From contig OY755172.1 of assembly GCA_963576735.1 (NCBI GenBank), positions 3,968,001 through 4,032,000 of the forward strand: 64,000 nucleotides of DNA, read 5' to 3'. This DNA comes from Bedellia somnulentella. Its lineage: Eukaryota; Arthropoda; Insecta; Lepidoptera; Bedelliidae. The notes beneath the pieces were generated by a model. That model did not search any database, had not been told where the DNA came from, and saw only the letters and a program-made list of their open reading frames with translations. Made by a program: the position numbers and the translations under genes. Shown piece by piece: positions 1-11,876 of the stretch; positions within the stretch are counted from its first letter, which is position 1; the number at the start of each line of letters is the position of its first letter.

Positions 1-797
1 TTTTATATGATTGGTCGTGTACTTGTATCCGCTAACGTATAAAGAATGTTAAACAGATAATGATTATATGAGTTACAAACCACAACTCCCATCAATCGCT
101 GCAAAACACTCATAGCCCTCTTTCACCTCGTATGACACACATAGGAATATATGGGTTGTGCTAATCTGAGCCTACATTATACAGCTAAATATATTTTTAT
201 ATTTTACTTAATTTACATACATAATCAGACAGATAGAAATAGCAAATATATAAGTGATACGATATATGCATTTTGATTATTAATCTCTTAAAAGAAGGCA
301 GCGAGAAGGAGCATATTAGGAACGCTTTATGCAGCCTCCTCTTTTTAAAGTATCAAACTATTTGGTGGTTTTGTCATCAGTTTTGTCATATATCCAAAAA
401 CACATTCAACAAAAACTTTTAATCAAGGTGATTATAATTGTAACAAGAAAGAAAACAAATAATCGTATACTTCCACTCACTATTTAAATGTCACAAGAAG
501 TTAATCCATGTTATGAAAACAGTATTCCCTTATCCCGCTACACTACATAACACATTTAATTAAAGACTACAACATTCATTCAAAAGTGTAGCAAACACAA
601 AGACACACAAATCACGACTAAACAAAACAGCCAATATGTACATTGTTGTAACAAATAATTACTCCGGCTATCATTACGTCGCCACATCTGTTTGCTGTTT
701 AATAGTGTCAATTGATCCAATAAATACTGATGACTGAACTATCACACATACTTTGCTTGACGATATTGGGTTTATCAGTGTTGCATAAACGGATTCT
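1..797. other. AT-rich non-coding DNA
   Basis: AT-rich sequence without a convincing exon, RNA gene or recognisable repeat boundary. It lies downstream of the RabGAP1 exons on the minus strand, so it may be intron of that gene; its next exon should lie further left, outside the window. Confidence 0.5.
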
Positions 798-1079
798 TTA
801 ACATATATGTATTAATAGAGTCAAGTGTACAATCTTGTTTCTTGAAAATTTTGACAATAAAATGTTTGAGAGTATTTTAGACATGTTACTTTTCTTACCG
901 TTTGTCTTATTTTCGGTGCCAAATATATAATCGAACTCGTAACGCGTGAGGCATAATCTTGACCAACTAATTGGTGAAGAACGGACTATTTTAGTATTAT
1001 TTTTTACCATTAAGTGTCTTTCTTTTATTTTTATTAATTTTAATAATGCATACATACATACATACATATACTTTCTTAC

Positions 1080-1241
1080 AAAAGACTCACATGCAGTATT
1101 CATCATCTCTTGCAACTCTTCTGCCGACGATGCAAGTAGCACTTGATCGTCAGCATGCAAGAGGCATTTAATGATAAATCCACTCATTCTTAGTCCATAA
1201 TCACTTTCACGCAACTCTGTCAAACAGTCATCCATGAACAA
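1080..1241 (-). mobile_element. RTE-type LINE, reverse transcriptase fragment
   Basis: The minus strand reads a piece of the RT palm: MDDCLTELRE, then CLLHADDQVLLASSAEELQE, where HADD stands in for the usual YADD motif of RTE-clade LINEs. Lepidopteran RTE proteins have this order (GLRM, then CLLYADDQV, then ELQEM). Only about 54 codons survive before the reading frame runs into an ATGT-rich microsatellite near 1050-1070. It is a dead fragment, probably the same family as the 3' pieces at 8.0, 31.2 and 57.5 kb. Confidence 0.75.
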
Positions 1242-1665
1242 ATCGAAGAGCCAATTTTAATAATGTTACTCTTAGTAATGCATAATTAACACTGTCAAAT
1301 CAAAACATCACCACTACCAAAAGTTTTTGGTTCGTGATGTCTGAACTTTCAATCTTACAAATGCATTAAAAGCCAGGTTTGTTTGTTCGGTGTCGATCCT
1401 CCTCACAACTCAACAAAGCTGGCAGCTCTCGCACCTACATTAGCACACTCTCATCCCTCACACAACGGCATCTCACTCAGATGGTGACGAGTCCTATATC
1501 GCAGTATCAGAGCATCAAATAATACATGCTAAAATAGCTGTCAAATAAATAAATTAATGCTAAAATATTTGTTGATGCACACTGAGGTGTGCCAGCCAGA
1601 TAATTTTTCCAGTTTTTACAATGGAAATCTACCTATCCTACTTTATTAAATTTATAGATACTCAC

Positions 1666-2392
1666 TAGAAACCTGCGCGACCGCCTCGGCGATATGGCAG
1701 CGGAACACGTGGCAGCGGTACACGGCGGACTCGCGCGTCTCGCCGTGGCTCCAAGTGAAGGCAAAGCACGCACTGACGGGCGAGCCGGCGGCCCCGCGGG
1801 CGTAGAATGAGATGCGGTTCACGGCGTAGCGGGCCATCACGCTGTTGGATTCCGCTTCGTAGAGGCTGGCGGAAGGAATTGATGCTTTAGTGGCCATTTG
1901 AGGAAAATAAAAAAATAGAAAAGGTGAATGAGTTGTGAACGAATGATAGGTCTGAACGATATATGAATGTTTTCATATAGCACCTATTTTATTGACAAAA
2001 AATAGAAATCAAGAGTATGTGTTGCGAATCTAAGCGATAGATTAAAAAACAGTACTAAAATATCAAACAAGAGGAGCAAGTCACGCTTTCCTCATGTCAT
2101 TTTCCGTTCACGTGGACTAATAGACTTTAAGACTTTAGATGTAACGATATTACAGACTTCTACCCTAAAGCCCTATAAAATTTATGCAAATAAATATAGA
2201 CTCACACAACAAGTCCCTGCGAGCACACCGGCACAGATATAGAAACAGCGATGCCGTCCTGGCTTTCAGGCTGCGCGCTCAGTTCTTTCATGATCCGCTG
2301 GATGTCGCTCTCGCACTTGGGGTCGCCGATGTTCTGCGCGCCCAGGTAGCTGACGCCGCTGAACACCGTGCATTCTTGGTCTACGTCCGATA
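1666..2392 (-). CDS. RabGAP1 / GAPcenA orthologue, two PTB-domain exons (partial gene)
   Basis: Two exons on the minus strand, 2392-2206 (187 nt) and 1865-1666 (200 nt). The acceptors are TTCCAG and CGCCAG and the donors GTGAGT at both. The join is phase 2 and reads GLVVLYEAES. The product contains ECTVFSGVSYLGAQ, a DPKCESDIQRIM segment, SVPVCSQGLV, YAVNRISFYARG, SACFAFTWSH and YRCHVFRCHIAEAVAQ. This is the order of the N-terminal PTB domain of RabGAP1 (TBC1D11), a Rab GTPase-activating protein with a PTB domain followed by a TBC domain. The final PTB helix, the kinesin-like region and the TBC catalytic domain are missing and should lie to the left of the window. Exon 2392-2206 begins in phase 1, so at least one upstream exon exists; the exons at 23.4-30.8 kb are candidates. 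Between the two exons is a 340-bp AT-rich intron with nothing recognisable. Confidence 0.85.
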
Positions 2393-2558
2393 CTGGAACG
2401 CAGTGAAGATTAGGCGGGAAGGGGGGGTTTGGAAAGTAGATCAAAGAGGCGAACGCATTATGGTAGATCAACTTTTGACAGGTCACTATTTGGTGTAATT
2501 AAGATAGCCAAGCTACATTGAAGTTAAGTTTTCTTTTTATATCATACAGTTGCATAGA

Positions 2559-3100
2559 TTAAAAAACGTTAGATAGGTCATTTACGAGGAAATCGGCGCT
2601 TATGAGTGGCACCGATTGCGGCAGATGAACGCACACCACTAGAAATACATCCAAACAACACACCAAGAAATACATTTGAAATGTAAGCGAGATAGCACAT
2701 CTTAAAGCAAGTGCTAAAAAGAGATAAATATATTTTCTCTGTACCATCGTAAAATATGACACTAAGACGACCGTTTGGCAAAGAATAATTAAGACCTATA
2801 CGCACGATTTATTATAAATTATAATTAAAACGTTGTAAATTTATAATACTTACGAATGATAAGTAATCTCATCATTTTAGTAGTTTTTCTACTATAGTTT
2901 GTGCAAAATGTCATCACACACGATGGCATTCTCGATTATTTTGATAAACGAACACGCCAAAACAGGTGAACGATTGCGACGGCAGCTAGTGCGCGACTGA
3001 AGTAAGAGGAGCCATTTAGCCTGTCTTTTAAGTGCCACTTATGAGCGCGCATAACTTATCTACGGTTTTTTATTAGTACATCTATGTACAGTTGCCTTTG
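2559..3100. repeat. Interspersed repeat K (copy 1)
   Basis: Similar to 38821-39010 (through the segment around GATAGCACATCTTAAAGCAA) and to 39715-40110 (through TAGTAGTTTTTCTACTATAG and GCGACGGCAGC). In this copy the two blocks are nearly contiguous. In the other locus they are about 700 bp apart. No terminal inverted repeat or protein domain was recognised, so the class is unknown. The block 2438-2460 (GATCAAAGAGGCGAACGCAT) recurs at 3183-3202. Confidence 0.6.
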
Positions 3101-3857
3101 AAAAATGATATTAAATTAAATAAAACAGTATATCGTTATAATATTGCAAGGAAATGTTAATATTTTTGATAATAATAAAGTTGATCAAAGAGACGAACGC
3201 ATGTATAGGGCAAGTTTTGGGAGTTAAGGACCGCACTACATGGTATAATTTTAGTTGCAGGCCAGTTACTTTGGAGATTAGAGTTCTTGTTGCTAATAGG
3301 CAAATAAGTCGATTTTATTATAGTATCAGTTTGATTGAAGAATGATATATATTAAAAAATAGTAAATAGTTATTATTTTGTAAAGATTATGTGTATATTT
3401 TGTGTAGTCATGTATATGTATCTGTCTACACTTATCACACTGTCTACACGTATCTGTCTACACTTGTGTATTCATGCATGATATAATTTACCTTCGTCAT
3501 CACTCTCTATCGGCTTCATGTGATCCTGCTTCTCAGTCGGCGACAAAGTGGAGTCATCCGAGGAGGGGGTTCCTTCCATTTTGTAAAACTTGGAACCGCC
3601 AACCAGGATGCAACTATTCTGTGGTTCAAAAGAAAAAAAATGGTATCATCCAATATAGGGTTGCTACTTTTTTCAAACGATTCCTCTGTTAAATTTATAA
3701 CATGAGGCATGTCAGCGAGTGTGTCAGGTGATAACTGAGATATTGGCTAATTAAATATATAAAAAAAACTGTCAGTATCTCACTTCTCACGCGACATACT
3801 TATATGAGCTGATAGTATTAACAGCATATGTATGACCAGGTGACAATATTCATGAGT

Positions 3858-3900
3858 TGTTCAGAAATATTTGTACCTCTGCCAATACCTTCGGGGATAT
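3858..3900 (+). repeat. SINE-B 3' fragment
   Basis: Short 3' end of the SINE-B family, with TTGTTCAGAAATATTTGTAC and then CTCTGCCAATACCTTCGGGG. It abuts the 3' end of a LINE on the opposite strand. Confidence 0.6.
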
Positions 3901-4045
3901 TTATTTATTTATTTGAACACTTTATTGCATACAGAATAAATATAATGTTTTTACAAAAGTACAGAACATTAAAACTTAGTACACAAAGGCGGACTTCTCG
4001 CCTTAACGCGATTTCTTCCAGTCAACCTTTATGGTGAGGAAAAAC
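3901..4045 (-). mobile_element. LINE 3' end with (AAATA)n tail
   Basis: On the minus strand this reads GACTGGAAGAAATCGCG, GCGAGAAGTCCGCCTTTG, then GCAATAAAGTG and a repeated AAATA tail at 3901-3915. That is a common form of lepidopteran non-LTR retrotransposon 3' end: the last codons, a short 3' UTR with AATAAA, then a microsatellite tail. The element is heavily 5'-truncated. Confidence 0.6.
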
Positions 4046-5470
4046 AAGTACACAACTCTGAACTAGAAATAAATGATAATCAGTATGCAAAACCAAACTT
4101 AACTAAACACAACCTATTTACATCCTTAATCTAAATATTAATTTATATATCTAATATGTATAATAATTATATTAAATATACTAATAATATACGGCGTGCA
4201 CGTTTGAATTGAGAGTATATCAAGTTTGAGTGAAGGAGGACCAAAGCCATAACCTTCATTATAATGGTTAGTATTTTCCTAGAAAGAAAGAAACGTTTGT
4301 CTGCACTCAATCATTTTCTACACCCAGCTTATACATTTCCGATTCAAATCCGAAACCCCACAGAAAAGTTTGTGATTTTATATCAATCTAAGGATCAAGA
4401 GTAACTAACTAGTAACACTAACATTTTGAACCTGAGAGAGTCAGGAGGTAACAGACATATTTTACATAAACACAGACAAAAAGGGCAAATAAAAAAAAAC
4501 ATAATAACGTGTCTTCTTCATGTTAAATCTGAGCATTGAACTGCTGACAATTGAACCCTCAAAGTATTTAATTGAACAACTTGAGTAATTCACAATTAAA
4601 ATAACTCTAATGCTTGACTATATAATTTCAAGCTGCCTTAAGCAATTAAAACAATGTTTAGACTTCTGCTATTTTGCAACAATGGCGTAACAGGAAAATA
4701 ATATGATTAATGCATATATCAATTTTGTTGAATCGATGTTCAATACCAACATGAAATAATTAAATATTATGGGAAGCCTTCGGTGTTATTACCAAACATT
4801 CTTGAAAACAATTATTATTATATTATTTCATTGGTAAGGTGACTTGCACTACTTTTTTACAATAAATGCTCATTCATGTTTCCACAGAGAACAAGCCTAC
4901 AAAAATACCTCAACATGCAGAGAGACGTAAGTAAAATTAGAGATTTCAGATCAATCTCAAACTTAGACAATGGATGCCTTTCTGTAATCACTACTATAAA
5001 AACAAAAAAGGGGAAGCAGAGCATCAGAATTAAGTTTTGGAAGTTAATGAATGCCATTAAAATATAAAATTTTATTCGCGTTCCAGGTCAACCAATAAAT
5101 TGTTAGCACATTATCGAAATTACATTTTACATAAATTATGTTCTTGAATAGAATTACATTTGGCGGTCTCATTCACTATATCACTACCCCATTTTCTTCC
5201 AAAAAAATATTGGAAAATGACTCTATTATTTCTTAGACCTTTCATGTGAATTAAGTGGTTATGTATAATTTAAACCAATTGAGGATATTCAAATGTACTA
5301 GCTAGCTACCAAGTATGAATCACAGGGTATTATTATTTTTATGCAACAACCACTCCGTCGCGTCGTCGCGTTCCAAGAATAGTAAATAAATAAAGTATTT
5401 AACTGACTTAATATGTTTGTTGGAGGTTTGCATTTAAATTACGTGGAAATCATTATATGGGTTTAGAACA
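4046..5470. other. AT-rich non-coding DNA
   Basis: No exon with good splice sites, no RNA gene and no repeat with readable ends was seen. The open frames at 4857-5067 occur on both strands over the same bases and have no family resemblance. Confidence 0.45.
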
Positions 5471-5710
5471 TATATACATACATACAAATACTCACGACTA
5501 TAAATCCCTAAAAGGGGAAGCCAGTACTTCAGAATCAGAGAAGTCATTTGCCAATTTGAGAATTTAAGTGGGGAAAAGATTATATTTTGGTGATGGGGCC
5601 CCAACCATATTGCCAAAAAATTACATAACAAGCCCCGATACCTTGGTCGCTTCTTACGGTCACCCATAGGAAGAAATGAGGTAGTGATATTATAAGCTGA
5701 CACTACACAG
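5471..5710 (-). mobile_element. SINE-A copy, full length, diverged
   Basis: Runs from the (CATA)n tail and ACTCACGACTATAAATCCC to GACACTACACAG, the reverse complement of the family's 5' end. Many substitutions suggest an old insertion. Confidence 0.75.
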
Positions 5711-6190
5711 AAAAAAATGGTTTAGAGATGACTGTGAAATCGTTTATTTCAATGAATCATCTGCTTCGCAAATTTCTGTTAAGTTTTGTCTCTACATTAT
5801 TATTACGAAGGTTTAAAGCATAGTGACAAAACGTAAGCCGAGAAAATTGGTAAAAGAGATGTAGAGAACTAATGTGCATATGACATCGGAAGACATCATG
5901 AAATGTAACAGAGAATGTGCTCAAAAGACAGGCCTCCGTTTTTTGTAGAATAAAAGGGCATATATGAAGAACCTCGAAAGGCTCGCAAGGATATTACGAA
6001 GTGGCGGTCGGTAGGCTGTACCTTACTACCGTTATATGTATGTATGTTATACAAGCCAACGAGGGTAAAAACACTCTTTAACATAAGGTAATCTGCAAAA
6101 ACCTTTAGGGCATGAATATACGTTACATCACTGAATCAATTAGTCAATATACACAAGTTGCAAAACACACAAACAAAGAGCAGTTTGTAT
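5711..6190. other. AT-rich non-coding DNA
   Basis: Nothing recognisable; no exon or repeat boundary could be supported. Confidence 0.4.
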
Positions 6191-7062
6191 ATGTCGTAGG
6201 ATGATTTGATGTTTAGGTTTTTTACAAAAAACCTAGGGATTTTGCAAAAATCCGGATAATTAGACAACGGTTATAATATTTTCTAATCTTACTAGGATTT
6301 TTGCAAAAAAACTAGTTGGTTTAGTATGACTCCGAAACGAAATGTCAGTTTTTATGAATACTGTATACTGATTGGTCGATTGCAGTTCCCTCACAAATAC
6401 GTCATCTTTGATTGGTTGTTAATTTAATTTTAGTTACAAAAAGTTCCTAAGTATAAAAATAGTAATGTCCTTTATAACTCTAGCTATATTACCTCAATAC
6501 TACAATTTAAAACGTAGTTACTTTATTGTTCCTACCTATATTGAAGACGTCCGTGGCCGAGTGGATAGGTGACTAGCTTTTCGGTCTGGAGGTTGCAGGT
6601 TTGATCCCCGCTGAGAGCATCATTTATGTGATGAGCATATGTGTATTATATTATATTAAATATATCGCTGAGTTACTATCCCATAATACAAGTGTTACTT
6701 AGTTTTGGGTAACTTGATCTGTGTATAATATGTCCGAACGTGGTTGTAATTTTACTCCAACAAAAGAGTAAAAAAATAATTAATTCCTAGTATCAAATTA
6801 GTATTGTCATTTCTTACCCTTTATAACTCTAGCTATAATATCTCAATACCACAATGACGAACCAATCAGAATAAGTGTAGGCGAGCAATCAGAAATCAGC
6901 CAATCAGCATTAAAGAAGTACAATCTCACTAAACCAACTAGTTTTTTTGCAAAAAACCTAGTAAGATTAGAAAATATTATAACCGTTGTCTAATCATCCG
7001 GATTTTTGCAAAATCCCTAGGATTTTTGCAAAAAACCTAAACATCAAATCATCCTACGACAT
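6191..7062. mobile_element. Fold-back DNA element with ~134-bp terminal inverted repeats
   Basis: The left arm (6191-6324) starts ATGTCGTAGGATGATTTGAT and the right arm (6929-7062) is its near-perfect reverse complement, ending ATCATCCTACGACAT. Each arm holds several TTTTTGCAAAAA-like palindromes. The 600-bp interior holds a tRNA-like segment flanked by two direct repeats of about 70 bp (near 6441-6515 and 6781-6855, each containing TATAACTCTAGCTATA). There is no transposase, so it is a non-autonomous element. The superfamily is unresolved because no target duplication could be fixed. Confidence 0.75.
6549..6622 (+). repeat. tRNA-like SINE head
   Basis: Contains GTGGCCGAGTGGATAGGT, a good A box of the Leu/Ser type, and GGTTTGATCCCCGC, a B box. 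The acceptor arm does not pair well and the piece lies within a mobile element, so it is read as a tRNA-derived SINE head and not as a working tRNA gene. Confidence 0.55.
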
Positions 7063-7149
7063 CTACATACGTGACGTCATTTAACCCAGACATTTGAGAT
7101 CGTATTAGATCACACGGCACGGGATCTATACCATCTTTATATCGAAATA

Positions 7150-7380
7150 TACATACATATACTCACGGCTATATATCCCCAAAAGGGATAGCCAGAGCGT
7201 CAGAATCAGAAATTCTTCAGCCAGTTTAGGAAGTTGAGTGGGGAAGAGATAATGTAATAAATGTAAATGGTGTTGGGTCTCCAACCGCATCCCTCATATT
7301 ACAATTAAGAAGCCCAATACACTAAGTCGCGTCCGCCGGAAGAAATGCGATAGTGCTATTCTAAGCCGGCACTACACGGC
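7150..7380 (-). mobile_element. SINE-A copy
   Basis: Tail CATACATATACTCACGGCTA at the left, 5' end as GGCACTACACGGC at the right. The middle is diverged. Confidence 0.75.
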
Positions 7381-7604
7381 ATGGAAATATGTTGAACTAT
7401 TTAGTCTTATTACTACTACCTCAAGTCTTACTCCAGAGATAGTAAACAATGGGACAAGTTGTCCTAAAGACCAATGATTCCTCAGCGACGTTAGGTATAA
7501 ATACAGGGAAAAGATGATTGGTTGTGGGATCGTTGTTGATGCTGATTACGATTTTGGTATAGAAAATTCTAATTGCTAACTGTTTAAGCAAAGAACTTCC
7601 GGCC

Positions 7605-7727
7605 AGCTAGCACAAGCGGCTTCTTAACTAGGTAACGTGAAGTATAAAACAGTCACTTACATACTATCGTATATTTTTATGTTATTCTAACCGACAGAGT
7701 TATGATAAAATAACGCTCGTGCTAGGC
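7605..7727. mobile_element. MITE-C, old copy
   Basis: Diverged relative of the hairpin MITE at 29890 and 61835: GCTAGCACAAGCG at the left, AACGCTCGTGCTAGG at the right, and a shared interior around CATACTATCGTATA and TTATTCTAACCG. Confidence 0.55.
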
Positions 7728-7973
7728 CTTCAGATCGATTAGTCAGCTATTATAGCACCTTTATAGATGGAGTTTAAAAACCTTCGGACCAAGTTGGGTA
7801 ATTTGAAAGTCATAACCCAACTTCATACGACAATGATAAAAAAGTAAATTGCAAATGTGTTAACGTTGATTCTATCTTTCAAGTCCCTTCTTGCCTGTTT
7901 TGTGTTATGTTATGATTGTTGACTGTTTTACATGCCTAATAAATAAATTAAAATATTTTTTCTTGTATTTAGA

Positions 7974-8480
7974 ATCTACATACATAAATACATATACTAA
8001 CCCCATTATTTCCCATTTGGGGTAGGCAGAGACTATCGATCGACACTTTATACGATCATGACAAACTTCCTCCCTCCAGCTTCGTTTACATCCATCAATC
8101 TTCTCATACATGCTTTTTTATTATTCATACTTCGGACGCCTGCCTTTTTTGAGCATAATCGCTATTTGATCCGAGGTCATCCTCTACTAACATAACCATC
8201 CACATTGGCTCTTTAATCTCTTTTACCAATTTAACATAACCATCCACATTGGCTCTTTAATCTCTTTTACCAATTTAGTATCATCCATCCTCTCTATGCG
8301 CCCAAACCATCTTATCATTCCTTTTTCTATCTTTTTTACAATATCATCTTTCACACGGAATTTTTTACGATTACGCTATTTCTCACTCGATGACATAACC
8401 TAACATCACAAGCTTTTCTGAAGGACTCATCGCTACTGCATTCACTCTACTTAGTTTTAGTGAACTGGGATAATACAGAC
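7974..8480 (-). mobile_element. RTE-type LINE 3' portion (pseudogenised ORF end)
   Basis: The minus strand reads the C-terminal part of a lepidopteran RTE ORF: VKKIEKGMIRWFGRIERMDD, a TKLVKEIKE segment, CMKRLMDVNEA-like text, then CHDRIKCRSIVSAYP just before the 3' end. The end itself is the (CATA)n tail at about 7976. Frames are broken. An exact 44-bp tandem duplication (8189-8232 and 8233-8276) interrupts the ORF. Confidence 0.8.
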
Positions 8481-9208
8481 CGGCCTCATAACATTTCAAT
8501 TGCAATTTATAAAAGTACGCTATCATAAAACTAAGACAGACTAAAAGTTATAACGGTATGATAATTGGCTAAGTAGATTTATAAATAATATGCCGTTGAT
8601 ATTTTTAACTATAAAACTACACGCATTGTTTAAAACCAAAAGTATTTAAAAAAAACATATTTATTAACTTTTTATTCAATTTCGTTACCGAAAGATTTAT
8701 TATTTAATCCTAAATTCCTCAATCAGTCTCGTCAGTAATTCAATCCAAGCATAGCAGACAGTGACCTGCCTAATTGCTTCTAATTTGCAATATTGACCTT
8801 GCCAAATGACTACTTTGTTGTACTTTACGATTGAGAATCTAGTGCAAAATAATGATTTCATTATTTTCGAATCATTTACATTTATTCCCCCAAATGCTGC
8901 CTGGCAATTATTTTTATGATAATATTTAGGGTTCTGTACCAAATAGGGAAAATGGGAATTGGGAAAATTACTAAGACTTCGTTGTCTGTCCCGTCCGTCA
9001 CCAGGATGTATCTCTTAAACCGTGATAGAAGACAGTGGTCATTTTCAGACATTCAATTTCTGTCGCCGTCATACCCAATAAAAATTATAATAAACAAAAA
9101 ATGAACAAATGTGAAAGCGGGCAACCTTACAACAAACATTAATTTTTTGCTAATTTTTGTTCGATGTTGATAACTGTAACAGATAGATGCTTTTAACAAA
9201 AGAAATAT
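8481..9208. other. Non-coding DNA with one probable old repeat
   Basis: Mostly AT-rich. The part 8926-9108 (GGGTTCTGTACC, then CTAAGACTTCGTTGTCTGTC and AAACCGTGATAGAAGACAG) has the look of a repeat widespread in Lepidoptera, recalled from general knowledge. No ends were identified. Confidence 0.4.
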
Positions 9209-9818
9209 AAACGTTCAAGCCGAATATCCCCGAAGGGGTTGGCAGAGGTACTAATACTTCTGAACATCACGTGACCTTGTCAATTAGTGTTCAGATTACC
9301 CACGTTTTGCATGGACAGTGGACTCACGTGATAGGGGGCAGGCCTTTCGCCGTTTTGTACGAATACACTGTCACATGATTAAGCTGTGTAGTGTCGGCTT
9401 AGAATAACACTACCCCATTTCTGCCGGTGGGTGTACGTAAGAGGCGACTAACGGTATTGGGGCTTTTAAGGGATTTTTGGGCGATGTGGTTGGAGACCCA
9501 TCACCAACAACCTTTATTTCACTATCTTTTCCCGACGCAACTTCCAAAAGTGGCTGAGGAACTTCAAGTTCCTTAGCTCTAGTTACCCCTTCAAGGGATT
9601 TACAACCGTGAGTATATGTATGTATGTATGTATGATTTAGTACAACTCAGCCATGTGGGTTTCCAAACGATTATTTCCCTCACCGTTAAAAACCACGATA
9701 AATAAACCACACATATGTCTTTAGAAAAGACAAATTGGTGTAGGACCGACCCGGGATTTGAACACTAGTCGCTTGAACGTTAACCAGTGTTCTACCCATT
9801 GAGCTATCACGTCGTCTA
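9209..9818 (-). mobile_element. SINE-B copy split by a SINE-A insertion
   Basis: The left part, 9209-9383 (CCGAATATCCCCGAAGGGG onward), and the right part, 9634-9818 (AGTACAACTCAGCCATGTGG to GAGCTATCACG), together make one full SINE-B. The interruption falls within CACATGACTAAGTACAACTC of the intact copies. Confidence 0.85.
9384..9633 (+). mobile_element. SINE-A copy nested in SINE-B
   Basis: Starts GCTGTGTAGTGTCGGCTTAG and ends CCGTGAGTATATGTATGTA. ATGATT occurs at both junctions, consistent with a short target duplication. It is younger than the SINE-B it interrupts. Confidence 0.85.
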
Positions 9819-10714
9819 AAACAGAAATTCATGATTTAATTTTTAAAAACGTTTTAAGGGGTTGTCATACAACAGAACAGTTTTTTTTCGTTTGTCCTTA
9901 TGTGCGCGAGTTCGACTAGTATTGGGCAGGTGTTTTTATGACTCTATTATTCTGTGTTTACTTTATTACAATAAATTTGTAAAATCCCAAAGACGTAATA
10001 GCCAAAAAAAGAGCATCAACAGCAAAGTTTATATACAACACTTTACATACAATCCGCACCAAGTCTAAAATTATTTTTGCACGAATTTATTCCACCCCTT
10101 CATCAAGGCCACAGTTAAGATATGAAGATATGAAGTGAGTCCGCGATAACGAAATGATAGCACCATATTCATACACTCAATTACGATGTTCTAGCCAACA
10201 AAACAGGTCAAATTATAGTAATCCTTAACCTACCTTCACTAAGAACTGAGAGGACCTTCCGTACGTCATCATTAACACTCCTATTTAGAACACTCACAAA
10301 AAGTCATATGTAATTTCACTATCAAAGACACTTATAAAATATAATCTAATATCGGCCAGTGAGTGACCTTTCGCGGGCGAGACTACACTGTCAACTGCAT
10401 GGATTGGTATACCGAGTGAGTCATAATAAAGACGAGCACAGACGGTGATATTCTAATATACAGTTCAGGAAGTTTTGAACAATGAGCGATGTTCGTGGTG
10501 TGCCCTTTAGATATTTCTATGCTAAGTATATTTAAAAATATAATATGAAAATCAGGGTTTTGTTAAAGACATTACTTAACACGAAATTTGATACAATGAT
10601 ATGACCTAAAAGGTCTATTTGAGATATTAGTTATTTTATGGTTAATTTCATTTATTTCAGGTATGAAAATGTAAGGGATTTTTGTGATAGTATGTGTGAA
10701 TTTTATTTTATACC
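9819..10714. other. AT-rich non-coding DNA
   Basis: No supported gene, RNA or repeat. Confidence 0.4.
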
Positions 10715-10730
10715 ATGTAATAAAGTATCC

Positions 10731-11091
10731 GTGATAGCCCATTGGGTAGAACACTCGGTTATCGTGCAAACGACTAGTGTTCAAATCCTGGGTCGGGCCT
10801 ACACCAATTTGTCTTTTCTAAAGACATATGTGTGGTTAATTTATCATGGTTGTTAACGGTGAGGGAAAACATCGTGAGGAAACCCACATGGCTGAGTTGT
10901 ACTTAGTCATGTGACAGTGTATTCGTACAAAACGGCGATAGGCCTGCCCCCTATCACGTGAGTACACTGTCCATGCAAAACGTGGGTTCTCTGAACACCA
11001 GGTGACAAAGTCACGTGATGTTCAGAAGTATTAGTACCTCTGCCAACCCCTTCGGGGATATTTGGCGTGAACGTTTATGTTATGTTATGTT
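10731..11091 (+). mobile_element. SINE-B copy, full length, 16-bp target duplication
   Basis: A 361-bp reference copy. The tRNA-like head has an A box (GTGATAGCCCATTGGGTAG) and a B box region (GTGTTCAAATCCTGGG). A conserved core (TTGTTAACGGTGAGGGAAAA) and a (TTATG)n tail follow. The duplication ATGTAATAAAGTATCC occurs at 10715-10730 and 11092-11107. A tRNA-derived SINE is expected to be transcribed by RNA polymerase III from the two boxes. Confidence 0.9.
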
Positions 11092-11876
11092 ATGTAATAA
11101 AGTATCCAAATAGTCTGAGATAAACCTAATTTATCTGGCAACAAGACAATCTTTATGAGACGCAGATGCAACTATTGAAACCACTAATACACAAGAAAAT
11201 TAAATCAACAACATTCAGTGAAGTGTAAATGCGATTGATTCTTAATCTGCATACTAGTCCTACAACCGATTTCTGAATTGAGTATTCCAGCTGAGAACAA
11301 CTTAAGTATCGTTCTGTCGCATTGAAATCTTAACAACTGAATGAGACAAAACGATACTTAAGTCGTTCTCAGCTTGAATATAGAAAAGAAAAGAAAAGAA
11401 AAGAAAAGAATGTTTTTATTTAGCACACATATACAGAATTCATACAATAATTTAAAGAAATGGTTTCGCTAAATTGGGCCCACAATCAGTAATTTCTGAT
11501 TTGTGTATAAGTATACACAAAATCAGAACTGGTTTTCATTATGAGCCCTACATGGTGATGACAGTACGTCAGCAGCTATTTATATAAACTTGGAAAATTA
11601 AAAACAAGTTAGAACAACCAAACAAACAAACATATTTTCACTTATTACTGAGTCAATAATTATCAAAATTTTGAATAAAAAATAAAAAATAAAAAACCCT
11701 ACTAAGATTTAGGTCAGATAAATCCATCAACTATAATATATTATATATATGTAATATATATAATTTCGAAAATTAAAATAAGTATGAGTAAATAGTCAAT
11801 AAATAATGTAATAATTATATAAATTGTACATACATACCATATATATATAAATAACACTATTATATGCAATACTCGA

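Noticed and set aside
2184..2498. 104-codon frame on the plus strand
   Set aside because: Antisense of the RabGAP1 PTB exon.
3516..3710. 64-codon minus-strand frame starting MPHVINLTEESFEKSS
   Set aside because: Overlaps equally long frames on the other strand, has no splice signals and no recognisable domain.
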